The notes: generated by a model not told the origin, from the sequence alone. A DNA stretch of 64,000 nt from CAVTUU01 sp045804965 (GCA_045804965.1 JBJMMD010000025.1:1-64000); one strand, 5' to 3'. Numbered from the stretch's first letter, positions 16,824-26,010 are shown. Made by a program: numbers and translations.

Positions 16824-18501
16824 CGTCGTCGACTCCGCGCTGTCGTCGATCGCGTTTGCCGGTGTGCGTTTCCGCTATCCGGGCCAAGGCGAGGCAGTCT
16901 TGCGCGATGTCGATTGGCGAATCGACGAGGGGGCATTCGTGCTCGTAGCGGGTCTGTCCGGGAGCGGTAAGTCGACGCTGCTGCGGTGTTTGAACGGTCT
17001 TGTGCCGCTTTTCTCCGGCGGCCAGTTCGGCGGCCAAGTCTCCGTTCGCGGGCTCGATACGCGGATCTACGGGCCGCGGGTGATGAGCCGCGAAGTCGGC
17101 TTCGTGTTTCAAGATCCCGAAGCGCAGATGGTGACCGAGCGAGTCGAGGACGAGCTCGTCTTCGGCATGGAGCAACTCGGCGTGCCGCCGTTGACGATGC
17201 GCAAGCGGTTGGAGGAAGTTCTCGACCTGATGGGCATCGCGGCGCTGCGGGATCGTGATCTGGCCACGCTATCTGGCGGCGAACGGCAACGGGTCGCGGT
17301 GGCATCGGCGCTAGCGCTCCAACCCCGCGTGCTAGCGCTCGACGAGCCGACGAGCCAGCTCGACCCATGGGGAGCGGAGGACGTCTTGACCGCGTTGACG
17401 CGCCTGAATGAGGATTTGGGCTTGACCATCGTGCTGGCCGAGCACCGGCTGGAACGGATCGTTGGGCATGCCGATCACATGCGATTGCTGCTGACCGACG
17501 GCAGCGCGATCGACGGCACACCGCAAGAGGTCCTGGCCCTGGCTCCGGATGAGCTGGCGCCGCCGGTGGTGCGGCTCAGCAAGGCGCTCGGATGGGCGCC
17601 GCTCGCGCTGACGATCAAAGAAGGCCGGCAGGCGGCGCGCAAGGACGACCGCCAGCCCGCGTCCCCGAAGCCTGGTACGTCAAATCATAATGGTCCGCCT
17701 ATTGTGACCATGACCGGATTGTCAGCGGCGTATGGCAAACGCGAAGTCCTACGGGAGATCGATTTGACGGTCGCGGCGGGCGAGCTAGTCGCGCTCATGG
17801 GGCGCAATGGTTCAGGCAAGACGACGCTCCTGCGCTCGATCATGGGCTTCCACCGGCCGGCGCGCGGCAAGATAACGGTCGATGGTCGCCAGATCGCCGG
17901 TCTCGATCCGGCCGAGATGGCGCGCGACGTCGGTTACGTGCCCCAAAACCCGACCGCTTTGCTCTTCGCGGAGAGCGTCGAAGACGAACTCGCGTTTACC
18001 CTCAGACAGCATCCGCATGGCAAGACCCACCGACCACTCGATGTGGACAATCTGCTGAGGTTGCTCGACTTGGACCACGTGCGAACCCGGCATCCGCGTG
18101 ATCTGAGCGTCGGCGAGCGAGAGCGCACTGCGCTGGCGGCGGTGCTCGTCGCTGGGCCGCGCTTGCTCCTCGCGGATGAACCGACGCGGGGGATGGATTA
18201 CCAGCGGAAGGCGGCGCTTGGCGCGCTGTTCAAATGGTTGGCTGCTGAAGGAATGGCGATCGTGATTGCAACGCACGACGTCGAGCTTGTGGCCAGCATC
18301 GCGACTCGGGTGGTTCTGCTCGGCGACGGCGAGATCGTGGCCGATGGCTCGCCGCGGAAGGTGCTCTCCGGGTCGCTGACGTTCGCGACGCAGATCAACA
18401 AGCTGTACGGCGACGGATTTTTGACGGTCGAGGATGTGCTTGCCGGTCTCAACGTGCCGCCACTGGTGTCACCTGCGCCTGTGGTAGCCTGCAGCGATTG
18501 A
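16816..18501 (+). CDS. ecfA: Fused double ECF transporter ATPase (EcfA-EcfA')
   Basis: Start at the ATG 16816, inside the end of ecfT (8-base overlap), a sign of translational coupling. The 561-residue protein holds two ABC ATPase domains. Domain 1 (about 10-245) has Walker A GLSGSGKST (46-54), signature LSGGE (152-156), Walker B LALDEP and H-loop His210. Domain 2 (about 295-535) has GRNGSGKTT (329-337), a variant signature LSVGE (430-434), LLADEP and H-loop His487. A Q/charged linker (about 265-295) joins them. Both catalytic glutamates are present. Fusion of the two ECF ATPases in one chain is known in some lineages. It drives the EcfT module with ATP at the inner face of the membrane. Confidence 0.92.
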   Translation: MRSVVDSALSSIAFAGVRFRYPGQGEAVLRDVDWRIDEGAFVLVAGLSGSGKSTLLRCLNGLVPLFSGGQFGGQVSVRGLDTRIYGPRVMSREVGFVFQDPEAQMVTERVEDELVFGMEQLGVPPLTMRKRLEEVLDLMGIAALRDRDLATLSGGERQRVAVASALALQPRVLALDEPTSQLDPWGAEDVLTALTRLNEDLGLTIVLAEHRLERIVGHADHMRLLLTDGSAIDGTPQEVLALAPDELAPPVVRLSKALGWAPLALTIKEGRQAARKDDRQPASPKPGTSNHNGPPIVTMTGLSAAYGKREVLREIDLTVAAGELVALMGRNGSGKTTLLRSIMGFHRPARGKITVDGRQIAGLDPAEMARDVGYVPQNPTALLFAESVEDELAFTLRQHPHGKTHRPLDVDNLLRLLDLDHVRTRHPRDLSVGERERTALAAVLVAGPRLLLADEPTRGMDYQRKAALGALFKWLAAEGMAIVIATHDVELVASIATRVVLLGDGEIVADGSPRKVLSGSLTFATQINKLYGDGFLTVEDVLAGLNVPPLVSPAPVVACSD

Positions 18502-18532
18502 GCGAGCAACAACGTCGTCTTAGGGGATCGCT

Positions 18533-19168
18533 ATGTTGATTTCCGATCTGCGTCAGGACTACCGCTTGCACGGGCTGCACGAAGAGGAAGTCGACCCCGA
18601 CCCGTTCAAGCAGTTCGCGATTTGGTTTGAGCAGGCGCGGAAGGCGGAAGGCATCGAACCGAATGCGATGACCGTGGCGACGGCCTCCGCCGAGGGCGTG
18701 CCGTCCGCCCGGATCGTGCTACTGAAGGGTTTCGACGAGCAAGGGTTCGTCTTTTACACCAATTACGAAAGCGCCAAGGGAAACGAACTGGCGGCAAATC
18801 CGCGGGCTGCGCTCCTCTTCTATTGGCCCCATGTCGAGCGGCAGGTCCGGATCAGCGGCAGTGTGACGATGATTTCTCGGGAAGAGTCGGAGCGGTACTT
18901 CCACAGCCGCCCACTCGGCAGCCAAATTGGCGCCGCGGCCTCGCATCAGAGCGAAATCCTCACAGACCGTGCCGCGCTCGAAGCGGAATTCGCTCGCTTA
19001 GAGCGGGAATATGCAGGCAGCAACGTGCCGCTCCCCGATTTCTGGGGCGGCTATCGCGTGGCGCCGGAATGGATTGAGTTCTGGCAGGGACGTCCGAGCC
19101 GGCTTCATGACCGCCTGCGCTACATCCGGGAGGGCGGCGACTGGCGCGTCGTGAGACTTTCTCCGTAG
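18533..19168 (+). CDS. pdxH: Pyridoxamine/pyridoxine 5'-phosphate oxidase
   Basis: The 211-residue product is full length for PdxH. FMN and substrate motifs are all visible: VPSARIVLLKGFDEQGFVFY, TNYESAKGNELAANPRAALL, YWPHVERQVRISG, the SRPLGSQIGAAAS segment and the C-terminal RLHDRLRYIREGGDW with the WRVVRLSP end. It oxidises pyridoxine or pyridoxamine 5'-phosphate to pyridoxal 5'-phosphate in the cytoplasm, using FMN and oxygen. It starts 31 bases after the ECF ATPase gene on the same strand with no terminator between. It may therefore be read through from the B12-regulated operon. A separate weak promoter cannot be excluded. Confidence 0.93.
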   Translation: MLISDLRQDYRLHGLHEEEVDPDPFKQFAIWFEQARKAEGIEPNAMTVATASAEGVPSARIVLLKGFDEQGFVFYTNYESAKGNELAANPRAALLFYWPHVERQVRISGSVTMISREESERYFHSRPLGSQIGAAASHQSEILTDRAALEAEFARLEREYAGSNVPLPDFWGGYRVAPEWIEFWQGRPSRLHDRLRYIREGGDWRVVRLSP

Positions 19169-19175
19169 CGGGGCG

Positions 19176-19727
19176 CTATTCGAGGTTCGTGTGCCGTTGA
19201 CGAATTTCGTCGGTCGTCTGACTGGTCATGTCGATCAACCGCAAGACAACTAGATCGAAGAAGATGAGGAGAGCGATTTCGAAGACGCTCCCCATTGGTA
19301 GCGTGCTTATCTGTGAGCCTTGGTCATTGGCCATCGTTTGCGCCGGAATGTGAATAACCCTGTCGGCGGCACGGGGGACGCTTCCGTCAGGCTGAGCGGT
19401 GACGACAACCACGCGAGCGCCTGCCTGTTTGGTGAGCTGAAGCATCGTCGCGGCCATTGAAAGTTCGCCCGGACCCACGGTAATGATAACCAGATCGCCC
19501 GGACCGACTGGCGGCGTGGTGACATCCCCGGCAACGTGAGCGTTGAACCCTAGGTGCATGAGTCGCATGCAGAACGCACGCAGCATCAGCATCTCGCGCC
19601 CAAGCCCGTAACCGACGATCGTGCCGACTTGCAGAAGTTCATTGGCCAGCGTTTCCGCGGTTTCTTGGGGAATCGTTTCGACGACCGCAGTGATCTCCGC
19701 CATCGCTCGCCGAGCAGTTTCGTTCAC
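19176..19727 (-). CDS. SIS-domain sugar-phosphate isomerase-like protein
   Basis: I choose the GTG at 19727 because AAGGAG lies 6 bases upstream; the longer frame has no such site. The 183-residue protein is a single SIS domain. It has the GYGLGREMLMLRAFCMRLMH region, a PGDLVIITVGPGE strand-loop that binds sugar phosphate, and ARVVVVTAQPDGSVPRAADR. The size and pattern fit the 6-phospho-3-hexuloisomerase (HxlB) branch. The partner hexulose-phosphate synthase is not in the window, so the sugar and pathway are uncertain. The gene converges with pdxH, their stops being 7 bases apart. Confidence 0.75.
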   Translation of the reverse strand: MNETARRAMAEITAVVETIPQETAETLANELLQVGTIVGYGLGREMLMLRAFCMRLMHLGFNAHVAGDVTTPPVGPGDLVIITVGPGELSMAATMLQLTKQAGARVVVVTAQPDGSVPRAADRVIHIPAQTMANDQGSQISTLPMGSVFEIALLIFFDLVVLRLIDMTSQTTDEIRQRHTNLE

Positions 19728-20113
19728 TCTGACTCCTTCACTCCGGAACGTTGGACCGACTTTGCCATGTCGATCTGATGGATTGCCGCCGGACGCCGGC
19801 ATCCCCTGTCATCTCGAACCTGTCGAGGAATCTGACTCAGGATACCAGTGCATGTTGAGCGCCCAACCCCTCGTCATGCTGAGTAGTCCGTCCGGGCGGG
19901 CGTGTCGCGTTGCCGCGCCCGGGGCTGAAAGACCCGGGCTACGAGCAACAAAGCCCTTCCCGGGCTGACGACCGGAATCGTATCCAACAGGGCAACGACG
20001 CCCGGATAGACTACTTAGGATGACGCGGGTCGGGTGTTTAGGGTACCGGACGGAGGGAGCGCCCACGATGATGGCGAGGATGGGCACTACTGCTTGTATG
20101 AAGAGAAAGCTTA
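19728..20113. repeat. Intergenic region with a dispersed repeat copy
   Basis: From 19903 to 19977 there is a palindromic element with a GCCCGGG/CCCGGGC hairpin. A close copy lies at 54155-54228. Just before it (about 19805-19885) are fragments of a second common intergenic repeat (TCATGCTGAGT; TCTCGAACCTGTCGAGGAAT), related to a stretch at 38330-38360. No gene is supported here. Confidence 0.55.
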
Positions 20114-21061
20114 CTATCGGAGATCTTCGCGCAGGGCAAGGCTCGGATCGAGCTCCCAGAGCGCGCCGAAGACAGCGCCATGTAACTGCGCGTCCTCGCC
20201 GAGCGCGGAAGCGATGAGCGCCGGGCGAATCCGCAACTCTCGTTCGACTCGTTCGCGCACGGGCTCGATCAGATCGCTTCCCGCGGCGCTGAGTCCACCT
20301 CCAAAGATAATCGCTTGCGGGTCGAGGAGGGCGGCAATGTCGATGACGACCATGGCCAAAAAGTCGGCGATCCGCTCGGTTTCGCCCTTCACCTCGTTGT
20401 TGTTGCGTGCGACAGCAAAGGCATCGTCAGCGCCTATTTTCTGGCCCGTGGCCCGCTTGAGCCGTTTTCGGATCGCTGGGCCGCCGATCAGCTGTTCTAG
20501 ATTGCCATGAACACCTGGCGCGCGTCCAAGAAATTTTCGATCCATCACGAAATTGCCGACTTCACCGGCGGAGTCGCGGTAGCCTCGGTGCAATCGCCCG
20601 TTGACAACGACGCCGGCGCCGATTCCCGTGCCAAGGGCGAGAAAGATGAAGTTATTCATGGTCTGCGCGGCCCCTCGCCAACGCTCGCCAAGGGCTCCCG
20701 CGTTCGCGTCCCGTTCGATCCAGACGGGCACATCTGCCCAGGCGCTCAGCATCGCTTGCAAGGGCACGTTGGTCCATCCGCGGAGGTTGCCGGCGAGTTT
20801 GACCAGCCCCTGCTCTTGATCGACTTGACCCGGGACCGCAACGCCGAGGGCGGCGAGCTTCCCGTTCGTCGTTTGGCGAAGCTCAGCCGTCGAACGCTTG
20901 ATGAGCTCGCTGATCGCCGCGGGTCGCGAGTCGTCCGGCGTATCGAGTCGGGCGCGGGCGAGTTCGTCGCCCGATTCGACGTCGGCGGCGATCAGTGCGA
21001 TCTTGCTGCCGCCGATGTCGATGCCGACGATAATTCCCCGCTCGTGCCTTTGTTCGACCAC
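20114..21061 (-). CDS. ROK-family sugar kinase lacking the usual zinc cysteines
   Basis: Start set at the GTG 21061, 6 bases behind AAGGAG; an in-frame GTG at 21076 lies before that site and is unlikely. The 315-residue protein has the ROK ATP motif (GIDIGGSKIA), the catalytic Asp region (WIERDANAGALGE), LALGTGIGAGVVVNG and a C-terminal GGG loop (AIIFGGGLSAAG). In typical ROK kinases a zinc site (CxCGxxGCxE) follows the His of the substrate pocket. Here the segment reads RAPGVHGNLEQLIGG, with no cysteine. It probably phosphorylates glucose or a related hexose, but the missing zinc site makes the specificity uncertain. There is no operon partner. Confidence 0.85.
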   Translation of the reverse strand: MVEQRHERGIIVGIDIGGSKIALIAADVESGDELARARLDTPDDSRPAAISELIKRSTAELRQTTNGKLAALGVAVPGQVDQEQGLVKLAGNLRGWTNVPLQAMLSAWADVPVWIERDANAGALGERWRGAAQTMNNFIFLALGTGIGAGVVVNGRLHRGYRDSAGEVGNFVMDRKFLGRAPGVHGNLEQLIGGPAIRKRLKRATGQKIGADDAFAVARNNNEVKGETERIADFLAMVVIDIAALLDPQAIIFGGGLSAAGSDLIEPVRERVERELRIRPALIASALGEDAQLHGAVFGALWELDPSLALREDLR

Positions 21062-21299
21062 CCAAAACTCCTTCACGTCCGCAAACTCGGTAGATTCTCC
21101 CAGAGATCAGCAGCGCAAAAATAGCGCCAGCCCTCGCAATCGCGAGTGGTTTAGGTGTACGGAAACCGAGTAAACTATGGTCAACGATTCTTAGCGCCGC
21201 GCGATGGGTCGTTGCGTACTTACCTTCCGCCGCCAGATAACGGGCGCGCCCGGTTGTCCTTCTCCGCGCGGCTCCAGCGCTTCCACGAAAGATGAGGCC

Positions 21300-23939
21300 A
21301 TGCCTTCCGGCAAATCGCCCAAGAAGAACGCTCCTCAGCCACCTGATGAGCTGAGAGCTGTCTCGGCGCCCGAGCTTGAGATCACGGTCGCCGAACTCGA
21401 ACAATCGAAAACGCCGCGCCGCCGGGCCAACCCACGCGAGCGGAACCGCCCAGCGGAACGTTCGCGCCGCCGCCGCGTCGCCCTCCCAGTCTTGGTCGTC
21501 GACGAAACACTGCTCTTGCCACACATGTCGATCCCTTATCCCGTCGAGGATGAGGAATCGGCGATGGTGCTCGATCGCGCGTTGCGGATGACGCCTCGGC
21601 AAGTGCTCGTCCTCGCGGAACGTATCGTCCGCAAGCCGGACGTGGAAGACGCGGCCGATCTCGAATTCCGGGAGCTTGTTGCTGACACGATTGGCGCGGA
21701 AGAGCTATTCGTGCAACCGGCCGCTGAAGAAGTCGAGGAGGACTGGGTTCCGGACGATGCCCTCGCCGACGAGCAGTATGAATTGTGCAGCGTCGGCGTA
21801 ATTGCGGAAGTTGGCCAACGGATTTCGCGCCCGGGCGGCCATTCGCACGTGATTCTGCAAGGCCTCGCCCGGGGCGTCGTGCACGAGTTCATTCAGCAGG
21901 ATCCATATGTCGTCGCCCGGGTCAGCCGTAAAGATGATCCGGTTGTCGAAACACCTGAAGCCGAGGCGGCTATGTCAGCCGTGCTTGAACAGGTCGAGAA
22001 TTACATCAGCATGCTTCCGAATGTTCCGGAAGAAGTGCTGACCATGGTTCGCAGCGTCGAAGAACCAGGTTGGCTGGCCGATCTGATAGCCTTTTCGCCT
22101 GAATTCTCGGCCGATCAACGCCAGGAGCTGCTTGAGATCTTGGATCCAGTCGAACGTCTGCGGCGGCTGAGCGTGATGATCCAAAAGCGGCTCAACATCC
22201 TTAATCTGCGGCAACAGATTGCGTCTGAAGCCCAGGCCGGGATGGACAAGCAGCAGCGGGAGTACTACCTCCGAGAGCAGATGCGCGCGATCCAGAAAGA
22301 GCTCGGCGAAGGAACGGCGGAAGAATCGCTGGCGAAGGAGTTAAGGACGAAGATCGAGGCCGCCGGCATGCCCGAAGATGTCGAGCAAAAGGCGCTCGTT
22401 CAGGTCGAGCGCCTCGAGCAGCAACATCCGTTCTCGCCCGAAATCGGCGTCATCCGAACTTATCTCGAATGGCTTGTCGAGCTACCATGGTCGGTTGAAA
22501 CTGAGGATCGACTTGACCTGAGCGAAGCCGCGCGCATCCTCGAAGAGGACCATTACGGACTCGACAAGGTCAAGGAACGGATCGTCGAGTACATCGCGGT
22601 GCGCAAACTCGCGGGCGACAAATTGCGGGCGCCGATCATCTGCTTCGTCGGTCCGCCGGGCGTCGGCAAAACGAGCCTGGGCAAGTCGATTGCGCGTGCG
22701 ATCGGCCGCAATTACGTGCGCATGTCGCTCGGCGGTGTGCGCGACGAAGCCGAAATTCGTGGTCATCGTCGGACGTACGTCGGCGCGATGCCCGGTCGCG
22801 TAGTGAAGGCACTGCGCGACGCGAAGAGCCGCAATCCGGTGATGGTCCTCGACGAAATCGACAAGGTCGGCACCGACGCCTTCCGGGGCGACCCGTCATC
22901 GGCGCTGCTGGAAGTGCTTGATCCCGAGCAGAATTCGGCGTTTTCGGACCACTATCTGGAAGTGCCATTCGATCTCTCGAAGGTGATTTTCATTACCACG
23001 GCGAACCTCCTCGAACCGGTACCGCCCGCGTTGCGAGACCGCATGGAGGTGATCGAGGTTTCGGGCTACACGGAAGTCGAGAAATTGGCGATTGCCCGCA
23101 ACTTCCTGCTCCCGAAGGCGCTCGATTCGCACGGCCTCACAGCCGAACAACTGTCCGTGACCGACGACGCCCTCCGGCGCGTGATCCGGGAGTTCACAGA
23201 AGAATCCGGGGTCAGAAACCTCGAACGAGAACTCGGATCGCTTTGCCGGAAGGTCGCACGCCGTCTCGCCGGCGACGACCCGCCGGCAGAAATCACCATC
23301 GACGCCGCCAATGTCCAGCAATATCTTGGCGTCCCCCGCTACGAGTTCGGATTGGCGGAGGAGCAGGACGAAGTTGGCGTCGCCACCGGCGCGGCCGTGA
23401 CGAGCGTCGGCGGCGATCTGCTCTCCATTGAGGTCACCCTGATGGAAGGCAAGGGCGATCTCCTGCTGACCGGACAGCTCGGCGAAGTTATGCAAGAATC
23501 GGCCCGAGCGGCGATCAGTTACGCGCGCAGTCATGCCTCCGAATACGGTTTGGAGGCCGGCTATTTCGACCGCCGGAACATCCATGTCCACATTCCGGCC
23601 GGCGCGATCCCGAAGGACGGTCCCTCGGCGGGCATCACGATCGCCACTGCGCTCATTTCGGCCCTAACTGGTCGGCGTGTGCGTAAGGATGTCGCGATGA
23701 CCGGCGAGATCACACTTCGCGGAAAGGTGCTTCCCATCGGCGGTCTGCGTGAGAAAACGCTCGCCGCCCATCGCGGCGGGATCAAAACCTTTCTTCTGCC
23801 GAAGCGAAATGCGAAAGATCTCTCCGAATTGCCCCAAGTCGTGCGCGATGAGATGGAGTTGATCCAAGTCGGGACGCTGGGCGAAGTGCTTGAATCGGCG
23901 CTGCTTTCAATTGAAGGGCGCAGTCTCCACGTCGCTTAG
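21300..23939 (+). CDS. lon: ATP-dependent protease Lon
   Basis: The start at 21300 gives an 879-residue protein; a longer frame to 21204 has no protein character. After a basic, low-complexity N-terminus (1-55) comes the LON substrate-binding domain (about 60-270), a coiled-coil linker (ERLRRLSVMIQKRLNILNL) and the AAA+ domain with Walker A GPPGVGKT (about 451-458) and Walker B VMVLDEIDK. The C-terminal protease domain has catalytic Ser776 (PKDGPSAG) and Lys819 (GGLREKTLAAHRGG). Lon degrades misfolded and short-lived regulatory proteins in the cytoplasm. The basic N-terminal extension of about 50 residues is unusual. A good terminator follows at 23960. Confidence 0.96.
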   Translation: MPSGKSPKKNAPQPPDELRAVSAPELEITVAELEQSKTPRRRANPRERNRPAERSRRRRVALPVLVVDETLLLPHMSIPYPVEDEESAMVLDRALRMTPRQVLVLAERIVRKPDVEDAADLEFRELVADTIGAEELFVQPAAEEVEEDWVPDDALADEQYELCSVGVIAEVGQRISRPGGHSHVILQGLARGVVHEFIQQDPYVVARVSRKDDPVVETPEAEAAMSAVLEQVENYISMLPNVPEEVLTMVRSVEEPGWLADLIAFSPEFSADQRQELLEILDPVERLRRLSVMIQKRLNILNLRQQIASEAQAGMDKQQREYYLREQMRAIQKELGEGTAEESLAKELRTKIEAAGMPEDVEQKALVQVERLEQQHPFSPEIGVIRTYLEWLVELPWSVETEDRLDLSEAARILEEDHYGLDKVKERIVEYIAVRKLAGDKLRAPIICFVGPPGVGKTSLGKSIARAIGRNYVRMSLGGVRDEAEIRGHRRTYVGAMPGRVVKALRDAKSRNPVMVLDEIDKVGTDAFRGDPSSALLEVLDPEQNSAFSDHYLEVPFDLSKVIFITTANLLEPVPPALRDRMEVIEVSGYTEVEKLAIARNFLLPKALDSHGLTAEQLSVTDDALRRVIREFTEESGVRNLERELGSLCRKVARRLAGDDPPAEITIDAANVQQYLGVPRYEFGLAEEQDEVGVATGAAVTSVGGDLLSIEVTLMEGKGDLLLTGQLGEVMQESARAAISYARSHASEYGLEAGYFDRRNIHVHIPAGAIPKDGPSAGITIATALISALTGRRVRKDVAMTGEITLRGKVLPIGGLREKTLAAHRGGIKTFLLPKRNAKDLSELPQVVRDEMELIQVGTLGEVLESALLSIEGRSLHVA

Positions 23940-23959
23940 ATACTTCGCCAGACTCTAAA

Positions 23960-23990
23960 GAGCCGGGTGCAAGCGCGCCCGGCTCATTTC
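23960..23990 (+). terminator. Terminator of lon
   Basis: GAGCCGGG (23960-23967) pairs with CCCGGCTC (23978-23985), followed by ATTTCT. The position, 20 bases after the lon stop, fits. Confidence 0.65.
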
Positions 23991-24064
23991 TCGTCGCCTG
24001 GCAAGCGGTTTGCGTAGTAGTGGAGCGAGGCTGGCGTGAGGGACTGACGTGAAAGGAGTTAACC

Positions 24065-24280
24065 ATGCCATACGAGAGGCGAAGTGAATTGCCGGATAGC
24101 GTCAAAGACAACCTCCCGCCACACGCGCAAGGCATCTACAAGGAGGCGTACAACAGCGCTTTCGAGGAATATCACCACGACGAGGATCGAGCGCGCCGAG
24201 TCGCCTGGGGCGCCGTCAAGAAATCGTATCACAAGTCCGAAGGCGGCAAATGGGTCAAAGGCGCGAGTAAGAACGACTAG
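24065..24280 (+). CDS. ChaB family protein
   Basis: AAAGGAG stands 6-7 bases before the ATG. The 71-residue product matches the ChaB domain over its whole length: MPYERRSELPDSVKDNLPPH, HAQGIYKEAYNSAFEEY, and RVAWGAVKKSYHK. In Escherichia coli ChaB was described with the cation antiporter ChaA, but in many genomes, as here, it stands alone and its function is not known. It is small, soluble and charged. The strong hairpin at 24317-24344 ends the transcript. Confidence 0.9.
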   Translation: MPYERRSELPDSVKDNLPPHAQGIYKEAYNSAFEEYHHDEDRARRVAWGAVKKSYHKSEGGKWVKGASKND

Positions 24281-24561
24281 TGCGTGGCGTTAGTGCTCCC
24301 TGAAGATCCCCCTTTGTTCCCCTCTCCCGTGCGGGAGAGGGGAAATTTTGTCCAAGGTACAGGCTCCCCTGACTAAGTGATTTCTTGAATCAATTCCGAA
24401 TAACGTCCTTGTCCCGCCCATTCTCTCTGGGTCTTGTGACCGGCCGGCCAAGTCAGGAAACAGCCTCAGGATCGATGACCAACCAGACGTTTCAAACACC
24501 TCGCATCCGGCTAAACTCCCTCCCGCAAGAACAATCGGCGCAACCGTGAAGGGAATGGAGT
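24281..24561. other. Intergenic, contains one terminator
   Basis: Besides the hairpin at 24317-24344 nothing is supported. The 3-prime end holds the leader of the oxidoreductase gene, with AAGGGA 7 bases before its GTG. Confidence 0.5.
24317..24350 (+). terminator. Strong intrinsic terminator after the ChaB gene
   Basis: A 13-base perfect inverted repeat TTCCCCTCTCCCG/CGGGAGAGGGGAA with a 2-base loop is followed by ATTTTG. Similar hairpins are common intergenic repeats in bacteria. Confidence 0.75.
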
Positions 24562-26010
24562 GTGGCTGCTGGAGATTCGAGCGCGTTCGACGTCGTTGTC
24601 ATTGGCGCGGGTGGCGCGGGGAGCACGGCCGCGTTCGAGTTGAACGCGGCCGGGGTGAAGGTCGCGCTGATCGAGCAGTGGAAGGTCGGTGGCACCTGTC
24701 TCAACGTCGGCTGCGATCCGACAAAGACGCTCGTCCGCAGCGCGGAGATCGCGCACCTCGCGCGCGCAAGCGCTCGATTTGGGATTCACGTCGAGGGCGT
24801 GCGCTACGACTGGCCGGCGGTAATCGAGCGGGTCAATCGCGTGATTGATGTCATCCGAGGCGGCGACGGCGAGCAAAACATTCGCAACGAAGGCATCGAA
24901 CTCATCAAGGGCAGCGCCCGGTTTCTGTCGGCGCATGAGCTTGACGTCGACGGCCGGGTGGTGCGCGGAGAACGCATCGTCATCGCCACCGGAGCATCGA
25001 ATGTTGTGCCGCCGATTGCTGGTTTGGCTGAAGCCGGATATATCACCAACGAGGAAGCCGTCGCTCTGCCAGAGCTTCCGCAGTCGCTAATGGTCGTTGG
25101 CGGAGGGGTCATTGGCGTTGAGTTTGCGCAGATTTTCGCCCGATTTGGTGTCGAAGTGACGCTTCTTGCATCTCGATCTCAGGTCTTGCCTCGCGAAGAC
25201 GAAGACCTGACAACGGTGCTCGCGGACGTGCTCGACCGCGAAGGCGTTCGGGTGTTGACATCGACACGCGTGAACCGGGTCGAGCGCGACGGTGAGATAA
25301 AGGTCGTATTCGGCGCGAGAGAGGGCGAGCAGGTTTCGGCACGCGGACAAGAAATATTGCTTGCCGTTGGCCGCTCGCCCACCGTGCGCGACATGAATCT
25401 GGAAGCGGCCGGAATCGACTACGACGATAAAGGCATCAAGGTAGATGCGGAGCTGCGCACGAGCACGGAGGACATCTGGGCGATTGGCGATGTGACCGGG
25501 GTCGAACCGTTCACGCACGTCGCGGACTACCAGGCCCGAATCGCTGCTTGGAACGTGTTGGGAAATCCGCCGGCTCAAGCCGACTACCGCGTGATCCCGC
25601 ACGCGATCTTCACCAATCCCGAATTGGGACGAGTTGGTTTGACTGAACGGGAGGCGGCCGAAGTCGGTTACGACGTCAAGTGCGCCATCGTTCCGTTCAA
25701 GGACCTCGCGCGTGCGCTCACCTCGGGCGAGACCGACGGCTTAGTTAAACTCGTCTCCGATCGCACAAGCGGGCATATCTTGGGCGGGCATGTTCTTGGC
25801 GCGCACGGCGGCGAATTGTTGCCCGAAATTGCATTAGCAATGCGCCACGGTTTAACCGTACAGGCGATTGCCGACACGATTCACGCCTACCCAACGATGT
25901 CGGAAGCGGTGTTCTGGGCAGCGTTCGAATTGGCAAAACCGGACGCGCCGGCGATGGAGGCTTTGAGAGGCGTCAGCGTGCCGATGGGCGACGCGACCGA
26001 CGAAGTATAA
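24562..26010 (+). CDS. Pyridine nucleotide-disulfide oxidoreductase, dihydrolipoamide-dehydrogenase-like
   Basis: The 482-residue flavoprotein starts at GTG with an AAGGGA site. It has FAD-binding VVIGAGGAGSTAAFELNAAG, the redox-active pair in GGTCLNVGCDPTK, NAD-binding MVVGGGVIGVEFAQIFARFG, a second FAD strand IWAIGDVTG and the C-terminal dimer domain. That last domain ends with IHAYPTMSEAVFWA, whose His and Glu form the acid-base pair known from lipoamide dehydrogenase. No mercury-binding C-terminal cysteines are present, so it is not a typical mercuric reductase. Lipoamide dehydrogenase proper would have HAHPT and usually sits with E1/E2 genes, absent here. A stand-alone disulfide reductase role is the safe call. 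Confidence 0.85.
   Translation: MAAGDSSAFDVVVIGAGGAGSTAAFELNAAGVKVALIEQWKVGGTCLNVGCDPTKTLVRSAEIAHLARASARFGIHVEGVRYDWPAVIERVNRVIDVIRGGDGEQNIRNEGIELIKGSARFLSAHELDVDGRVVRGERIVIATGASNVVPPIAGLAEAGYITNEEAVALPELPQSLMVVGGGVIGVEFAQIFARFGVEVTLLASRSQVLPREDEDLTTVLADVLDREGVRVLTSTRVNRVERDGEIKVVFGAREGEQVSARGQEILLAVGRSPTVRDMNLEAAGIDYDDKGIKVDAELRTSTEDIWAIGDVTGVEPFTHVADYQARIAAWNVLGNPPAQADYRVIPHAIFTNPELGRVGLTEREAAEVGYDVKCAIVPFKDLARALTSGETDGLVKLVSDRTSGHILGGHVLGAHGGELLPEIALAMRHGLTVQAIADTIHAYPTMSEAVFWAAFELAKPDAPAMEALRGVSVPMGDATDEV

Noticed and set aside
25000..25100. Mercuric reductase assignment for the flavoprotein at 24562-26010
   Set aside because: The C-terminal cysteine pair and mercury-binding N-terminal domain are missing; the C-terminal His-Glu of disulfide reductases is present.
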